A stretch of 64,000 nucleotides of DNA. It comes from Sphingomonas guangdongensis. GTDB lineage: Bacteria > Pseudomonadota > Alphaproteobacteria > Sphingomonadales > Sphingomonadaceae. The stretch spans positions 1 through 64,000 of the forward strand of contig NZ_OBMI01000002.1 in assembly GCF_900199185.1 (NCBI RefSeq), read 5' to 3'. Shown one piece after another: positions 6,782-16,759 of this stretch. Below the pieces are notes generated by a model. That model was not told where the DNA came from and made no database searches. It saw only the letters and a list, made by a program, of their open reading frames with translations. Both the position numbers and the translations under genes were made by a program. Numbering within the stretch: the first letter of the stretch is position 1; every line of letters starts with the position of its first letter.

Positions 6782-9700
6782 ATGTCCGCACCTGACCTGT
6801 CGCTGCTCGGGAAGCGCCGGTTCGCGCCGTTGTTCGTTGTGCAGTTCCTGGGCGCGTTCAACGACAACCTGCTGAAATACGCGCTGCTGTTCCTGGCCAA
6901 CTTCACGATCTACGCGGCGGCGCCGGCGAAGGCGGGCATGCTCGCGACGGTCTCGACCGGCATCTTCATCCTGCCCTATTTCCTCCTGTCGGCGCTCGCC
7001 GGCCACCTCGCCGACAAGTGGGACAAGGCGCGGCTGATCCGCGCGGTGAAGGCGGCGGAGATCGCGATCATGGCGCTCGCGCTCGCCGGTTTCTGGTTCC
7101 AGTCGATTCCCGTGCTGCTCGGCTGCCTGTTCCTGATGGGCGTCCACTCGACGATCTTCGGACCGGTCAAATACTCGATCCTGCCGCAGCACCTCGGCGA
7201 ACGCGAGCTAATGGGCGGCACCGGCCTGATCGAGGCGGGCACGTTCCTCGCGATCCTCGGCGGCCAGCTGCTGGGGGGCGTCATTCCGGCGTGGGAGGCG
7301 GGCCTGGTCGCAACCGGCATCGCCGTGCTCGGTTTCCTCGTGAGCCTGGCGGTGCCGAGCGCGCCGGCCGCGGCGCCCGGCCTCCGCCTCGATCGCAACA
7401 TCATCAAGGGCACGTGGGAAATCCTGTCGGTCGCGCGGTCGGGTCGGGGCGTGTGGCTCGCAATCCTCGGGATCAGCTGGTTCTTCTCTCTTGGAGCGAT
7501 CCTCCTGTCGGAGTTCGCGCCGCTGGTCAGCGGCACGCTGAACGCCGGGGCAGGGGTGGTCACCCTGTTCCTGCTGGTCTTCTCGGTCGCGGTCGCGGTC
7601 GGATCGATGGTGGTGAACAAGCTGCTCGGCGGAGAGGTCTCCGCCCGCTACGTGCCCGCAGCAGCGCTCGGCATGGCCGCGTTCATGATCGACCTGTGGA
7701 TCGCGACCCGCAGCTTCACCGTGTCCACGCCCGGCGCCGATGTCGCCGCGTTCCTCGCCAGCCCGGGCAGCTGGCACATCCTGTTCGCGCTCGCCGGCCT
7801 CGCGCTCGCGGGCGGCATCTTCATTGTGCCGCTCTACGCCATCCTGCAGGTGCGCACCGCGGCGGCCGAGCGCTCGCGCGTCATCGCGGCAAACAACATC
7901 GTCAACGCGTTCGTGACGGTCCTGATGGTGGCGGTGGTCACCGCGCTGCTCGCGCTCGGCACCAGCGTTCCCGGCGTGATCGGCGCCATGGGCTTCGCGA
8001 CGCTGGCGGTGGCGCTGATCTCATGCTGGTTACTGCCGGAAACCGTGTTCAAGGCGCTGATCCGCGGCGTGCTGGTCCTGCTGTACCGCGTCGACGTGCA
8101 CGGGGCGGAGAACATGCCGCAGCCCGGGACGCGCGCGGTGGTGGTGGTCAACCACGTCTCGTTCCTCGACGGGCTGCTGCTCGCCGCGTTCCTGCCGGGC
8201 AAGCCGACCTTTGCGGTCGCGACCCGGATTGCCCAGGCCTGGTGGATCAGGCCGTTCCTCAGTCTGTTCGACGCCTTCCCGGTCGATCCGACCAACCCGA
8301 TGGCGGCCAAGGCGATGGTGAAGGCCGTGCGTGAAGGCCGCACGCTGGTGATCTTTCCCGAAGGGCGCATCACCGTCACGGGCGCACTGATGAAGGTGTT
8401 CGACGGGCCCGGCATGGTCGCCGACAAGGCGGAAGCGCCGATCGTGCCGGTGCGGATCGCGGGCGCGCAGTACACCCGCTTTTCCCGCATGAAGGGCAAG
8501 GTGCGGCTGCGCGCCTTCCCCAAGATCAGCCTCGCCATCCTGCCGCCGCGCCGGTTCGCGGTGACAGGCGACACCGCGCGGCAGCGCCGCGCCGCGGCCG
8601 GTGCAAAGCTGTACGACGTGATGAGCGAGATGATCTTCGCCACGTCCGACGCCGATCGCACGCTCTACCAGGCGCTGATCGACGCCAAGGACATCAACGG
8701 CGCCAAGCAGCCGATCGTGGAGGACGTGAAGCGGGAGCCGATGAGCTATGCGCGGCTGCTGACCGGCACGGTCGCGCTCGGCCGCCCGCTCGCGGCGCTC
8801 ACCGGACCGGGCGAGGCAGTCGGGCTGCTGCTGCCCAACACCAATGCGGTGGTGGCGAGCTTCTTTGCGCTGCAGGGCATCGGCCGCGTTCCGGCGATGC
8901 TCAACTACACCGCCGGCCTCGCCAACCTGCAGTCGGCCTGCACCGCGGCGGAGGTGCGCACGATCGTCACCGCCCGCGCGTTCGTCGCACAGGCGAAGCT
9001 TAGCGAGGTGCTCGCCGGGCTCGAGGCCGCGGGCCTGCGCATCGCCTATCTGGAGGATATCGGCGCCGCCATCGGCACGCTCGCCAAGCTGCGCGCGGCG
9101 ATCGCGGCGCGCTGGGCAGGGCGGCTCCACCGCCGTCACCGGCTGTCACCCGACGCGCCGGCCGTGATCCTGTTCACCAGCGGATCCGAAGGGCTGCCGA
9201 AGGGGGTGGTGCTGACCCACCGCAATCTCCTGTCCAACTGCCTCCAGCTCTCGGCGCGGATCGACTTCAACGCGGCCGACGTGGTGCTGAACGCGCTGCC
9301 GGTGTTCCACAGCTTCGGCCTGACCGGCGGCACGCTGCTGCCGATCCTGTCGGGGGTGCGGACGCTGCTGTACCCGAGCCCGCTCCACTATCGCATCGTA
9401 CCCGCGCTCGCCTATGACGCGAACGCGACCATCCTGTTCGGCACCGACACCTTCCTGTCGGGCTATGCCCGGATGGCGCACGGTTACGACTTCTACTCGC
9501 TGCGCTACATCTTCGCTGGGGCCGAGCGGGTGCGCGACGAGACCCGCCGCACCTATGCCGAGAAGTTCGGGTTGCGCATCCTGGAGGGCTATGGCGCGAC
9601 CGAGGCGGCGCCGGTGATCGCGGTCAACACGCCGATGCATTTCCAGGCGGGCAGCGTCGGACGGCTGCTGCCCGGCGTCGAGGCGAAGGTGGCGCCGGTC

Positions 9701-10219
9701 CCCGGCATCGCCGAGGGCGGACGACTGTCGATCCGCGGGCCCAACATTATGGCCGGCTACCTGAAGGCCGATGCGCCGGGCGTGCTGCAGCCGCCGGAGG
9801 GGGGCTGGCACGACAGCGGCGACATCGTCACGATCGACGATGCGGGCTTCGTCACCATTCGCGGCCGGGCCAAGCGCTTCGCCAAGATCGGCGGCGAGAT
9901 GGTCTCGCTGCCGGCGGTGGAGGGCTATGCCGCCAAGCTGTGGCCGGCGTCCGAGCACGCGGTCGTGACCCGGCCCGATCCACGCAAGGGCGAGCAGCTG
10001 GTGCTGTTCACCACCCAGCCCGACGCGACCGCCGCCGCATTGCAGACCTGGGCGCGCGCGCACGGCGTGGCCGAGCTCGCGGTGCCGAAGGACGTCCGCA
10101 TCGTCGATGCGCTGCCGGTCCTCGGCACGGGCAAGCTCGACTACGTCACACTGACGGATCGCGCCGCGACGGAGTCGCGCGGCGGAGCGGCCGAAGCCGA
10201 CGTGGAAGAGGCTGCCTAG
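6782..10219 (+). CDS. aas: Lysophospholipid transporter / acyltransferase / acyl-ACP ligase fusion (LplT-PlsC-Aas type)
   Basis: 1145 residues in three parts. Residues about 1-425 are a 12-helix MFS permease related to LplT, beginning FAPLFVVQFLGAFNDNLLKY. Residues about 440-640 are a PlsC-type acyltransferase with NHVSFLD (the HX4D motif, near 456) and FPEGR (near 524). Residues about 700-1140 are an AMP-forming acyl ligase with TSGSEGLPKG near 798 and GYGATEAAP further on. Together they would flip lysophospholipid across the inner membrane, activate fatty acid on acyl carrier protein, and re-acylate the lipid. In Escherichia coli the same tasks are split between LplT and Aas; the full fusion is common in other proteobacteria. 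AAGGGGAG ends about 10 nt before ATG 6782. Control by the tandem operators upstream is likely. Confidence 0.92.
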   Translation: MSAPDLSLLGKRRFAPLFVVQFLGAFNDNLLKYALLFLANFTIYAAAPAKAGMLATVSTGIFILPYFLLSALAGHLADKWDKARLIRAVKAAEIAIMALALAGFWFQSIPVLLGCLFLMGVHSTIFGPVKYSILPQHLGERELMGGTGLIEAGTFLAILGGQLLGGVIPAWEAGLVATGIAVLGFLVSLAVPSAPAAAPGLRLDRNIIKGTWEILSVARSGRGVWLAILGISWFFSLGAILLSEFAPLVSGTLNAGAGVVTLFLLVFSVAVAVGSMVVNKLLGGEVSARYVPAAALGMAAFMIDLWIATRSFTVSTPGADVAAFLASPGSWHILFALAGLALAGGIFIVPLYAILQVRTAAAERSRVIAANNIVNAFVTVLMVAVVTALLALGTSVPGVIGAMGFATLAVALISCWLLPETVFKALIRGVLVLLYRVDVHGAENMPQPGTRAVVVVNHVSFLDGLLLAAFLPGKPTFAVATRIAQAWWIRPFLSLFDAFPVDPTNPMAAKAMVKAVREGRTLVIFPEGRITVTGALMKVFDGPGMVADKAEAPIVPVRIAGAQYTRFSRMKGKVRLRAFPKISLAILPPRRFAVTGDTARQRRAAAGAKLYDVMSEMIFATSDADRTLYQALIDAKDINGAKQPIVEDVKREPMSYARLLTGTVALGRPLAALTGPGEAVGLLLPNTNAVVASFFALQGIGRVPAMLNYTAGLANLQSACTAAEVRTIVTARAFVAQAKLSEVLAGLEAAGLRIAYLEDIGAAIGTLAKLRAAIAARWAGRLHRRHRLSPDAPAVILFTSGSEGLPKGVVLTHRNLLSNCLQLSARIDFNAADVVLNALPVFHSFGLTGGTLLPILSGVRTLLYPSPLHYRIVPALAYDANATILFGTDTFLSGYARMAHGYDFYSLRYIFAGAERVRDETRRTYAEKFGLRILEGYGATEAAPVIAVNTPMHFQAGSVGRLLPGVEAKVAPVPGIAEGGRLSIRGPNIMAGYLKADAPGVLQPPEGGWHDSGDIVTIDDAGFVTIRGRAKRFAKIGGEMVSLPAVEGYAAKLWPASEHAVVTRPDPRKGEQLVLFTTQPDATAAALQTWARAHGVAELAVPKDVRIVDALPVLGTGKLDYVTLTDRAATESRGGAAEADVEEAA

Positions 10220-10238
10220 AGATGCGGTAATGCCGTGA

Positions 10239-10260
10239 GCGCCGCCCGACCCGGCGGCGC
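10239..10260. terminator. GC hairpin between convergent genes
   Basis: GCGCCGCC at 10239-10246 pairs perfectly with GGCGGCGC at 10253-10260 around a 6-nt loop. It lies between the convergent acyltransferase and M28 peptidase stops and may terminate both, though no T-run follows on either strand. Confidence 0.4.
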
Positions 10261-10269
10261 CGCGCTCGG

Positions 10270-11604
10270 CTACCGCGCCGGAGCGGGCGTTCCCGTCGGC
10301 GGTACCGCGGCGCGCGTCGCGCGGCCGCCGAACGTCGCCAGGCTCTCTTCCCCGCCCGCCGCGAGCGACGAGACGCCGACAAAGGTGTCGTCGACGATCA
10401 CGCCGGTGAGCGTCGTTCCCGTCGCGGAGGCGGGCAGGTCGCTGTGGTCGGTCCAGTCCTGGGCGTCGTTGCGGCGCCAGTGCACGCGGTAACCGGCGGC
10501 ACCGGGCACCGCCGTCCAGGACACGATCGTGTCGCTGCCGAGCGCACCGCGCAGCGTCACGTCGAGCGGCGCAGCGGGCGCGGTCGCCAGCCGTGCGATC
10601 GTCGCCGCATTGATCGCCGTCACACGCGCGAGGTACGGGAAGTCCATCTTGTCGACCGTGTCGCCATAGTCGCGCGTCCCCTCGCGGCGCAGGTCCTGGT
10701 GCTGCTGGTCGTAGTTCTCGATCCCGACGGAGAACCGCACTGCCGGGTAGCCGAGCCGCAGAAACGGTTCATGGTCGCCGCCACGTCCGAACCGATCGGG
10801 ACGGCGATTGACGAAGACGTCCAGCCCGCCCGGGATTCCGTCCGCCACCCTGTCGATCGCCTTGGCCAGCGCGCGGCTGGGGCCGTCGTCCTCGCCGCCG
10901 TTGCCGCGCCGCAGCAGCTGTGCGGCCGGGTCCTCGCTTATCCTCAGTCCTTCCGAGAAGACGCGGACCCGGTCGGCGACGCGCGTCCCGTCCTGCCCAA
11001 CCGTGTTGCCGACGATGTCGTTGTTGAGCACCGCCGTGACGATCCAGCCGCGTGCCCGCGCGGTCTCGGCCAGCAGGGTGGCGCCCAGCAGCTCCTGCTC
11101 CTCGCCCGACAGCGCGGCGTAGACGATCGTCGCGTCGAACGTGCGCCGGGACAGCAACCGTGCGGCCTCCAGCACCAGCGCGACCCCCGACGCATCGTCG
11201 TTGGCGCCGGGCGCGTCGCTGGTCGCGTTCATGACATCGCTGACCCGGCTGTCGATGTGTCCCTGCACAATGACGACGCGGTTGGGATCACGCCCGCGCT
11301 GGATACCCAGCACGTCGACGATGTTGACGCCGTTCGGCGCGCGGTCGTTGGTGAAGGATCGCTCGATCTCCGACACCGCGATGCACCCGCCGCAGCCGCG
11401 CGCGATGCGCTTCAGCTCGGCGCCGAACCAGCGCCTCGCCGCACCGATGCCGCGGCGGGGATCGGTCGAGCTGGACAGGGTGTGGCGCGTGCCGAAGCTG
11501 ACCAGCGACTCGACGTCGGCCTTGAGGCGGGCCGGATCGGGCGCGGTCTGCGCCGCAGCGGGAGCGGCGAGGAGAGCCGCGCCGGCAAGAAGAACAGTTT
11601 GCAT
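10270..11604 (-). CDS. Exported M28 family zinc metallopeptidase with C-terminal Fn3-like domain
   Basis: 444 residues. Signal peptide at 1-19 (ending APAAAQ), then an M28 aminopeptidase domain with the metal-binding pattern: His116 in QGHIDS, Asp136 in GANDDASG, and Glu168/Glu169 in LSGEEQE, followed by GGDHEPFLRLGYPAVRF, which supplies the last His ligand. The C-terminal 90 residues (PLDVTLRGALGSDTIVSW and VHWRRNDAQDWT) look like a fibronectin type III module. It therefore acts outside the cytoplasm, releasing N-terminal residues from peptides. ATG 11604 starts at the signal peptide. It lies 95 nt downstream of the larger metalloprotease on the same strand and may be co-transcribed, giving an endo- plus exopeptidase pair. 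Confidence 0.88.
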   Translation of the reverse strand: MQTVLLAGAALLAAPAAAQTAPDPARLKADVESLVSFGTRHTLSSSTDPRRGIGAARRWFGAELKRIARGCGGCIAVSEIERSFTNDRAPNGVNIVDVLGIQRGRDPNRVVIVQGHIDSRVSDVMNATSDAPGANDDASGVALVLEAARLLSRRTFDATIVYAALSGEEQELLGATLLAETARARGWIVTAVLNNDIVGNTVGQDGTRVADRVRVFSEGLRISEDPAAQLLRRGNGGEDDGPSRALAKAIDRVADGIPGGLDVFVNRRPDRFGRGGDHEPFLRLGYPAVRFSVGIENYDQQHQDLRREGTRDYGDTVDKMDFPYLARVTAINAATIARLATAPAAPLDVTLRGALGSDTIVSWTAVPGAAGYRVHWRRNDAQDWTDHSDLPASATGTTLTGVIVDDTFVGVSSLAAGGEESLATFGGRATRAAVPPTGTPAPAR

Positions 11605-11699
11605 CGCGCCTCGTCGACAGGTCAGTGCGCAACAATTGGCGCCGGGCGGGCATGCGCGCGCTGGTCGCGCCATGTCAAACCTGCTGCGGCAGCGCCCGC

Positions 11700-14156
11700 T
11701 CAGCCATCATCCGAACCGATCGGCATGCCCGGGGGCACGGTCACCTCGGCATCCTTGTCGGCGAGGGCGGCCGCCAGCGCCTCGCGGTCGCGCAGCAGTC
11801 GCGCGGTTGATAGCGCCCACGCCCGGTCGTCGCCGCTCGCGAAGGATCGCGCCTGCTGCCGTGCTGCCCAATCGGCAAGCGCTTGATCGATGCGGCTGGC
11901 GGAGTCGGCGCCGCTCGCCGGGTCGGCGGCCGCGCTAGCCAGGTTCATGATGATCCGCGTGCCGACGCTGCGGCGGACAGCCGCCAGCGCGACACTGGTC
12001 GCCGGTGCGTCGGCGATCGCCAGCAGCCGGGTGGCGATGGTCGCGGCATCCGGCACGGCGGGGTCGCGGCGGCGCTGGTCGGCCAGCCGCGCAAGGCGCT
12101 CGGGGGCGAGCAGCGCGCGCAAGGAGACCTCGGCGGCGACGGCGGCCGCCACCAGCGGATCGAACACGGCGCTGCCGGCGGTACGCATCACCTCGATGTC
12201 GGTCTGACGGTCGCTCTCGCCCGACCAGCCGGCGGACAGCTGCGGGATGAGGCCCGCCGGGACGTCGAGCGCGGCCGGCGCAAGCGTCGCGAGCAGCGCA
12301 TCGAGTGCGCGGCGCTGCGTCGCCCCGTCGACCGACACCATCGCCGCGCCGCCGCTGCCCCCAACCGCGTAGGTCGAGTAGACGCCGCCGATCAGCTTGG
12401 CGGCCGCCTCCACCTGGTAGCGGTGGAGCAGCCAGATCGGCACGAACTTGCGACGCAGCGCCGCAACCGGCTCGTCCCGCCCCAGAGCCGCCGGACCGAA
12501 CCGCGCGACCGCGGCGGCGCGCACCGTCATCATGCGACCGAGCTCGGCTGCGGGATCGGCGCCATCGTCCCACAGGCTGCCCCACGGCTGCGAGGCGGAC
12601 GCGCTGCGGGCGTTCTCGTCGGCGACGAAGCGGTAGCCCCGCCGATCGGCCGCCACGGCCTTTGCCCGTGCCGCGGCGTCCGGGTCGCCACCGGCTGGAT
12701 CGGCGTATAGCCAGTCGATCGCGTGCGTGTCCCACGCACCCAGCCTAACTCCGTAGGCATCCGACAGGTCGGGCGCACCGTCCACCAGGCCGATGCGGGG
12801 GGCGGGGTAATCCATGACGGAGGCGCGACCCTGCGAGCTTCCCGCGAAGTTGTGGAGGAGCCCGAGCGCGTGGCCGACCTCGTGCGCGGCGAGCTGGCGG
12901 ATGCGGGCAAGCGCCACCTGCGCCGGATCATTGGGGCCGCCCGCGCCCGTCCTCGCCGCCCCGACCAGCCCCTCGTAGATCAGCATGTCCTGCCGGACCC
13001 GGAGCGACCCCAGCAACACCGCGCCTTTCAGGATCTCACCCGAGCGCGGATCGGCGACCGCGTAACCGTAAGACCAGCCGCGGGTCGCGCGGTTGACCCA
13101 GTTGACGACGTTGTAGCGGATGTCGAGCGGGTCCACGCCTTTGGGCAGGATCTCGACGCGGTAGGCGTCGATGAAGCCCGCCGCCTCGAATGCCGCCTTC
13201 CACCACGACGCGCCCTCCAGCAGCGCGGTGCGGATCGGCTCGGGCGCGGCGTCGTCGATGTAGAAGACGATCGGCTTGCGGACGCCGGAGCGCGCCGCGG
13301 TGGGATCGAGCTTTTCCAGCCGGAACCGGTTCGCGAGGTTCTGGACGATCTGCCCGCCGAGCGGCGCACCGAAATCAAGGATTTGGGTGGCGAAGCTGCC
13401 GCCGCGCGGATCGAACGCGCGGGGAACGTATCCGGCCTCCGGCAGGGCAATGAAGCTGTGCCGCACGACCAGCGTCACTTGCCGGGGATCGGGCGCGATG
13501 TTGCGCACCTCCGGACCGGGGGTCTCGCTCGCGTAGGTCTGCCGCGCCTCGAACTCCAGGTTCAGCGGGAAGGCGCGCACGCTGTTCGGGTCGGCGGCGC
13601 TCAGCGCGTCGATGAGCTTCCAGCCCTTCTCCCCGCTCGTGTTCAGCTGCGCCGTTATCCCCTTGGTATCGCGGGCGAGGAACGGGGCGATGTCGACCAG
13701 CAGCGCGCCGTCCGCGCCATCGACCGCGTCGCCGAGCCAGAGCGTGCTGGTGGCAAAGGCGTTCGCAGCCGCGGCCTGTTCGGACGCGGACGCACCGGTC
13801 GCACGGAAGCGCGGGTTCTCCAGCTCGAACGCGACCTTCTTGCCGAGCCGCCGGATGACCAGGACCTGCGCGGGCCCGGGTTGCGCACGGTCGAGGCCGA
13901 TCGGCGCCGAGCCGAGCCCGGTCCGAAGCGCGGTGGTGTAGAGCAGCCGCACCGCGACGCCGTCGCTCGCCGGGGCGGGCAGCGACAGCAAGATGCGGCC
14001 CCCCCACCGGTCGACATGGACCGGCAGTAGTCCGTCGAGCCGCTCCGTTCCCTCCACCACGCCGCGCCGCACGGTTGCGCTGCTGTCCCGGCGCTCGGCC
14101 GCGACGGGAAGCGCGATCGTCATCAGGACGCCGGCAGCGATGGTTTTCAGGATCAT
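11700..14156 (-). CDS. Exported zinc-dependent metalloprotease (DUF5117/DUF5118/DUF4953 type)
   Basis: 818 residues with a signal peptide (MILKTIAAGVLMTIALPVAA). The middle contains the extended zinc motif HEVGHALGLLHNF at about residue 425 (HExxHxxGxxH) with the metzincin-like Met turn in SVMDYPAP shortly after. Sequence landmarks before it (RLLYTTALRTGLGS, VVRHSFIALPEAGYVPRAFDPR, IVFYIDDAAPEPIR) match the large zinc-dependent metalloproteases built of DUF5118, DUF5117 and DUF4953 segments. Substrates are unknown for the family. ATG 14156 is preceded by a G-rich stretch and begins the signal peptide; a longer frame upstream has no signal character. Divergent from rarD with about 155 bp between starts. 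Confidence 0.88.
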   Translation of the reverse strand: MILKTIAAGVLMTIALPVAAERRDSSATVRRGVVEGTERLDGLLPVHVDRWGGRILLSLPAPASDGVAVRLLYTTALRTGLGSAPIGLDRAQPGPAQVLVIRRLGKKVAFELENPRFRATGASASEQAAAANAFATSTLWLGDAVDGADGALLVDIAPFLARDTKGITAQLNTSGEKGWKLIDALSAADPNSVRAFPLNLEFEARQTYASETPGPEVRNIAPDPRQVTLVVRHSFIALPEAGYVPRAFDPRGGSFATQILDFGAPLGGQIVQNLANRFRLEKLDPTAARSGVRKPIVFYIDDAAPEPIRTALLEGASWWKAAFEAAGFIDAYRVEILPKGVDPLDIRYNVVNWVNRATRGWSYGYAVADPRSGEILKGAVLLGSLRVRQDMLIYEGLVGAARTGAGGPNDPAQVALARIRQLAAHEVGHALGLLHNFAGSSQGRASVMDYPAPRIGLVDGAPDLSDAYGVRLGAWDTHAIDWLYADPAGGDPDAAARAKAVAADRRGYRFVADENARSASASQPWGSLWDDGADPAAELGRMMTVRAAAVARFGPAALGRDEPVAALRRKFVPIWLLHRYQVEAAAKLIGGVYSTYAVGGSGGAAMVSVDGATQRRALDALLATLAPAALDVPAGLIPQLSAGWSGESDRQTDIEVMRTAGSAVFDPLVAAAVAAEVSLRALLAPERLARLADQRRRDPAVPDAATIATRLLAIADAPATSVALAAVRRSVGTRIIMNLASAAADPASGADSASRIDQALADWAARQQARSFASGDDRAWALSTARLLRDREALAAALADKDAEVTVPPGMPIGSDDG

Positions 14157-14312
14157 GGTACCCCCCGGGACACGGTGGTGCCGGATCGGCCACCGCCCCG
14201 CAAGCCCGGGCGGACGGTGCTCACGCCGCACACCAGATGGTGCTGCGCCGGCAAGCGGTAGCGGTCCCCTTCGCACTTGCACTTTCGCGCTACGCTGTCA
14301 GGGGCAGCCGCC

Positions 14313-15209
14313 ATGCAGCCGAGCACGTCGCCGCGCCGCGCCGGTCTGCTCCTCGCAGTCGGCGCCTACGTCCTCTGGGGGGTACTGCCGCTCTACCTGC
14401 GGCTGCTGAACAGCGTGCCGCCGCTCCAGATCCTCGCGCACCGGGTGCTCTGGTCGCTGCTGCTGCTGGCGGTGATCGTCGCCTTTCTCCGGGTCGGGCC
14501 GGCGCTGCGGACGGCGGCGCGCGGCCGCACGCTGCTGCTGCTGACCGGCAGTGCGGCGCTGATCGCGTTCAACTGGCTGGTCTACATCTGGGCGGTCCAG
14601 AACCACCATGTGCTGGAGGCGAGCCTCGGCTATTTCATCAACCCGCTGGTGAACGTGGCGCTCGGGCTGCTGCTGCTCGGCGAGCGGCTCAGGCGCCTGC
14701 AGAAGGCGGCGGTCGCCATCGCGGCGCTGGGCGTGGTGGTGATGGCGTCCGGTGGCGGCATGCTGTGGATTTCGGTCACGCTCGCGATCAGCTTCGGCTT
14801 CTACGGCCTGATCAGGAAGGTCGCCGCGATCGATGCGCTGGGCGGGCTGACGATGGAGACGCTGCTGCTCGCCCCCGCGTGCGTCGCGCTGCTGGCGTAC
14901 GCGCACGCGGGAGGGAAAGGCGTGTTCGGGCCCGACCTCCGGCTGGATGCGCTGCTGGTCGTCGCGGGCGCGGTGACGGCGGCGCCGCTGCTGATGTTCG
15001 CCGCCGCCGCCCGCCAGCTGCCCTATTCGACGCTAGGCCTGCTCCAGTATATCGCGCCAACCCTGCAGTTCCTCCAGGCGGTGCTGCTGTTCGGAGAGCC
15101 CGTGAGCCATCTCCAGCTCGCGGTGTTCGCGCTGATCTGGGGCGGGTGCGCGCTCTTCGCCTGGGACAGCATCGTCGCGCAGCGGGCGTCGGCGCAGCGC
15201 GACGGGTAA
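14313..15209 (+). CDS. rarD: RarD family EamA-type transporter
   Basis: 298 residues, almost wholly hydrophobic with about ten membrane helices and two EamA repeats. The N-terminus GLLLAVGAYVLWGVLPLYL and the middle segment NWLVYIWAVQNHHVLEASLGYFINP are hallmarks of the RarD subgroup, with Arg/His in LQILAHRVLWSLLLL. RarD proteins are inner-membrane permeases of the drug/metabolite superfamily whose substrate is unsettled (once linked to chloramphenicol resistance). ATG 14313 follows a GGGGCAG site. No operon partner is apparent. Confidence 0.9.
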   Translation: MQPSTSPRRAGLLLAVGAYVLWGVLPLYLRLLNSVPPLQILAHRVLWSLLLLAVIVAFLRVGPALRTAARGRTLLLLTGSAALIAFNWLVYIWAVQNHHVLEASLGYFINPLVNVALGLLLLGERLRRLQKAAVAIAALGVVVMASGGGMLWISVTLAISFGFYGLIRKVAAIDALGGLTMETLLLAPACVALLAYAHAGGKGVFGPDLRLDALLVVAGAVTAAPLLMFAAAARQLPYSTLGLLQYIAPTLQFLQAVLLFGEPVSHLQLAVFALIWGGCALFAWDSIVAQRASAQRDG

Positions 15210-15275
15210 ACCGATCCGGGGTCCGGAACGCCCGGCTCCCTTGATCCGCAGCAGTTGTAGGGACCGTGGCGGACG

Positions 15276-16712
15276 ATGATCATGCCCGGCACGCACGACA
15301 GCGATCTCGTCCTCTTGTCGGTCGTCGTTGCGATGTTCGCTTCCTTCGCGGCGCTGAGCCTCGCCGGTCGCCTGCGGGTCAGCCGAGGCGGGGCGCGGCG
15401 GATCTGGCTTGCCGCGGCCGCGCTCGCCGGGTGGAGCAGATCAACGCGGCGCACGAGCGCGGCATGGGGTTCGCGCTGGAAGCGATCCGTGGCCGGCGTG
15501 CCGAGTCCTTCCTGCCCCCGGACGTCGCCGAGCGCGTGATCGCCAGCTACGACCGGGTCACCCGGACGGGTGAGATCCACGAGTACCGCGAAACCTTTCA
15601 GCTTGGAGACGAACCCAAATACTGGGACACCACGCTGGTTCCGCTGCTGGGCGACGACGGGCGGGTCGCCAAGATCATCGGAACGAGCCGCAACGGCACC
15701 CGCCAGGTAACGGGAGGAGGGCTAGCTGACCGGCGGGGTCGCGCACGACTTCAACAATCTTCTCACCCCCATCCTCGGGGCGCTTGATCGCCTGCACCAG
15801 AAGTGGATCGGTGACGATCGGGATCGCCGCCTGATCGACGGTGCGCTGCAATCCGCCGAGCGCGCCCGCACGCTTGTCCAGCGGCTGCTGTCGTTCGCCA
15901 GCCGCCAGCCGCTGCAACCGGTGGCGGTCGACGTCGTCGAACTGGTGAACGGCATGGCCGACCCGATCAACAGCACCATCGGTCCGTCGATCCGCCTGTC
16001 GATCACGGCCGAGGCGGGCCTCGCCCCGGCCATCGCCGACGCGAACCAGCTCGAGATGGCGCTGCTCAACCTTAGCGTGAACGCGCGCGACGCGATGCCG
16101 GGGTGGACGGCTGACGATCACGCTCGACACGGTCGACGCCGCCGCACCCGAAGCGGAGGGGCTGCCGGCCGGTCGTTTCGTCCGGCTGTGCGTCAGCGAC
16201 ACCGGCGTCGGGATGGATGCGCAGACGCGCCGCGCGATCGAGCCGTTTTTCTCGACCAAGGGGATCGGCAAGGGCACCGGACTTGGCCTGTCGATGGCGC
16301 ACGGCCTCGCGGCGCAGCTCGGCGGCGCCCTGATCATCCACAGCGCGCCGGGCGAGGGCACCAGCATCTGCATCCTGCTGCCGCAGGGGGCGCACGTGCG
16401 GCCCGTTCCGCCGCCGCGGCTGGCCGTCGCCGCGAAGGTGACGGCAGGCGGGCGCGTGCTGCTGGTAGACGACGACGAACTCGTCCGCACGAGCACCGGG
16501 CAGATGCTGGTCGACCTGGGCTACCAGGTGACGGTCGCGGCTTCGGCCGAGCAGGCGATCCAGCTGTTCAGGCGAGTGGCGCGCCCGACCTGGTCATCAC
16601 CGATCAACTGATGTCCGGAATGACCGGCACCGAGCTGGCGCAGCACCCGGCCGAGCGGCACTCCCGCACGCCGACGCTGATCATTCCGGGCTATGCCGAC
16701 CTCGTGCAATGA
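15276..16712 (+). pseudogene. Decayed hybrid histidine kinase (MHYT/PAS/HisKA/HATPase/REC)
   Basis: Pieces of one protein are spread over three frames. 15276-15432: start of an MHYT-type membrane sensor (HDSDLVLLSVVVAMFASFAAL), cut after one helix. 15433-15720: a PAS domain (AESFLPPDVAERVIASYDRV ... GRVAKIIGTSRN) in a second frame. 15726-16105: the phosphoacceptor helix LTGGVAHDFNNLLTPILG and N-box region, back in the first frame. 16106-16575: G-boxes (VSDTGVGMD, GKGTGLGLSMA) and the start of the receiver (VLLVDDDELVR) in a third frame. 16576-16712: receiver Asp segment LVITDQLMSGMTG in the first frame, ending early at TGA. Four frame changes, loss of most membrane helices and of the linker before the H-box show that this is not functional. 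Small indels such as a probable 2-nt loss near 16103 explain the later shifts. Confidence 0.88.
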
Positions 16713-16759
16713 GCTCACCGCAACGATCGTGCCTGCGCTCCACGCGTGGGCGCCGCGGC

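Noticed and set aside
15276..16712. Separate short genes for each fragment of the kinase
   Set aside because: The fragments follow one another in the domain order of a single hybrid kinase with frame changes between them, so one pseudogene is the better reading.
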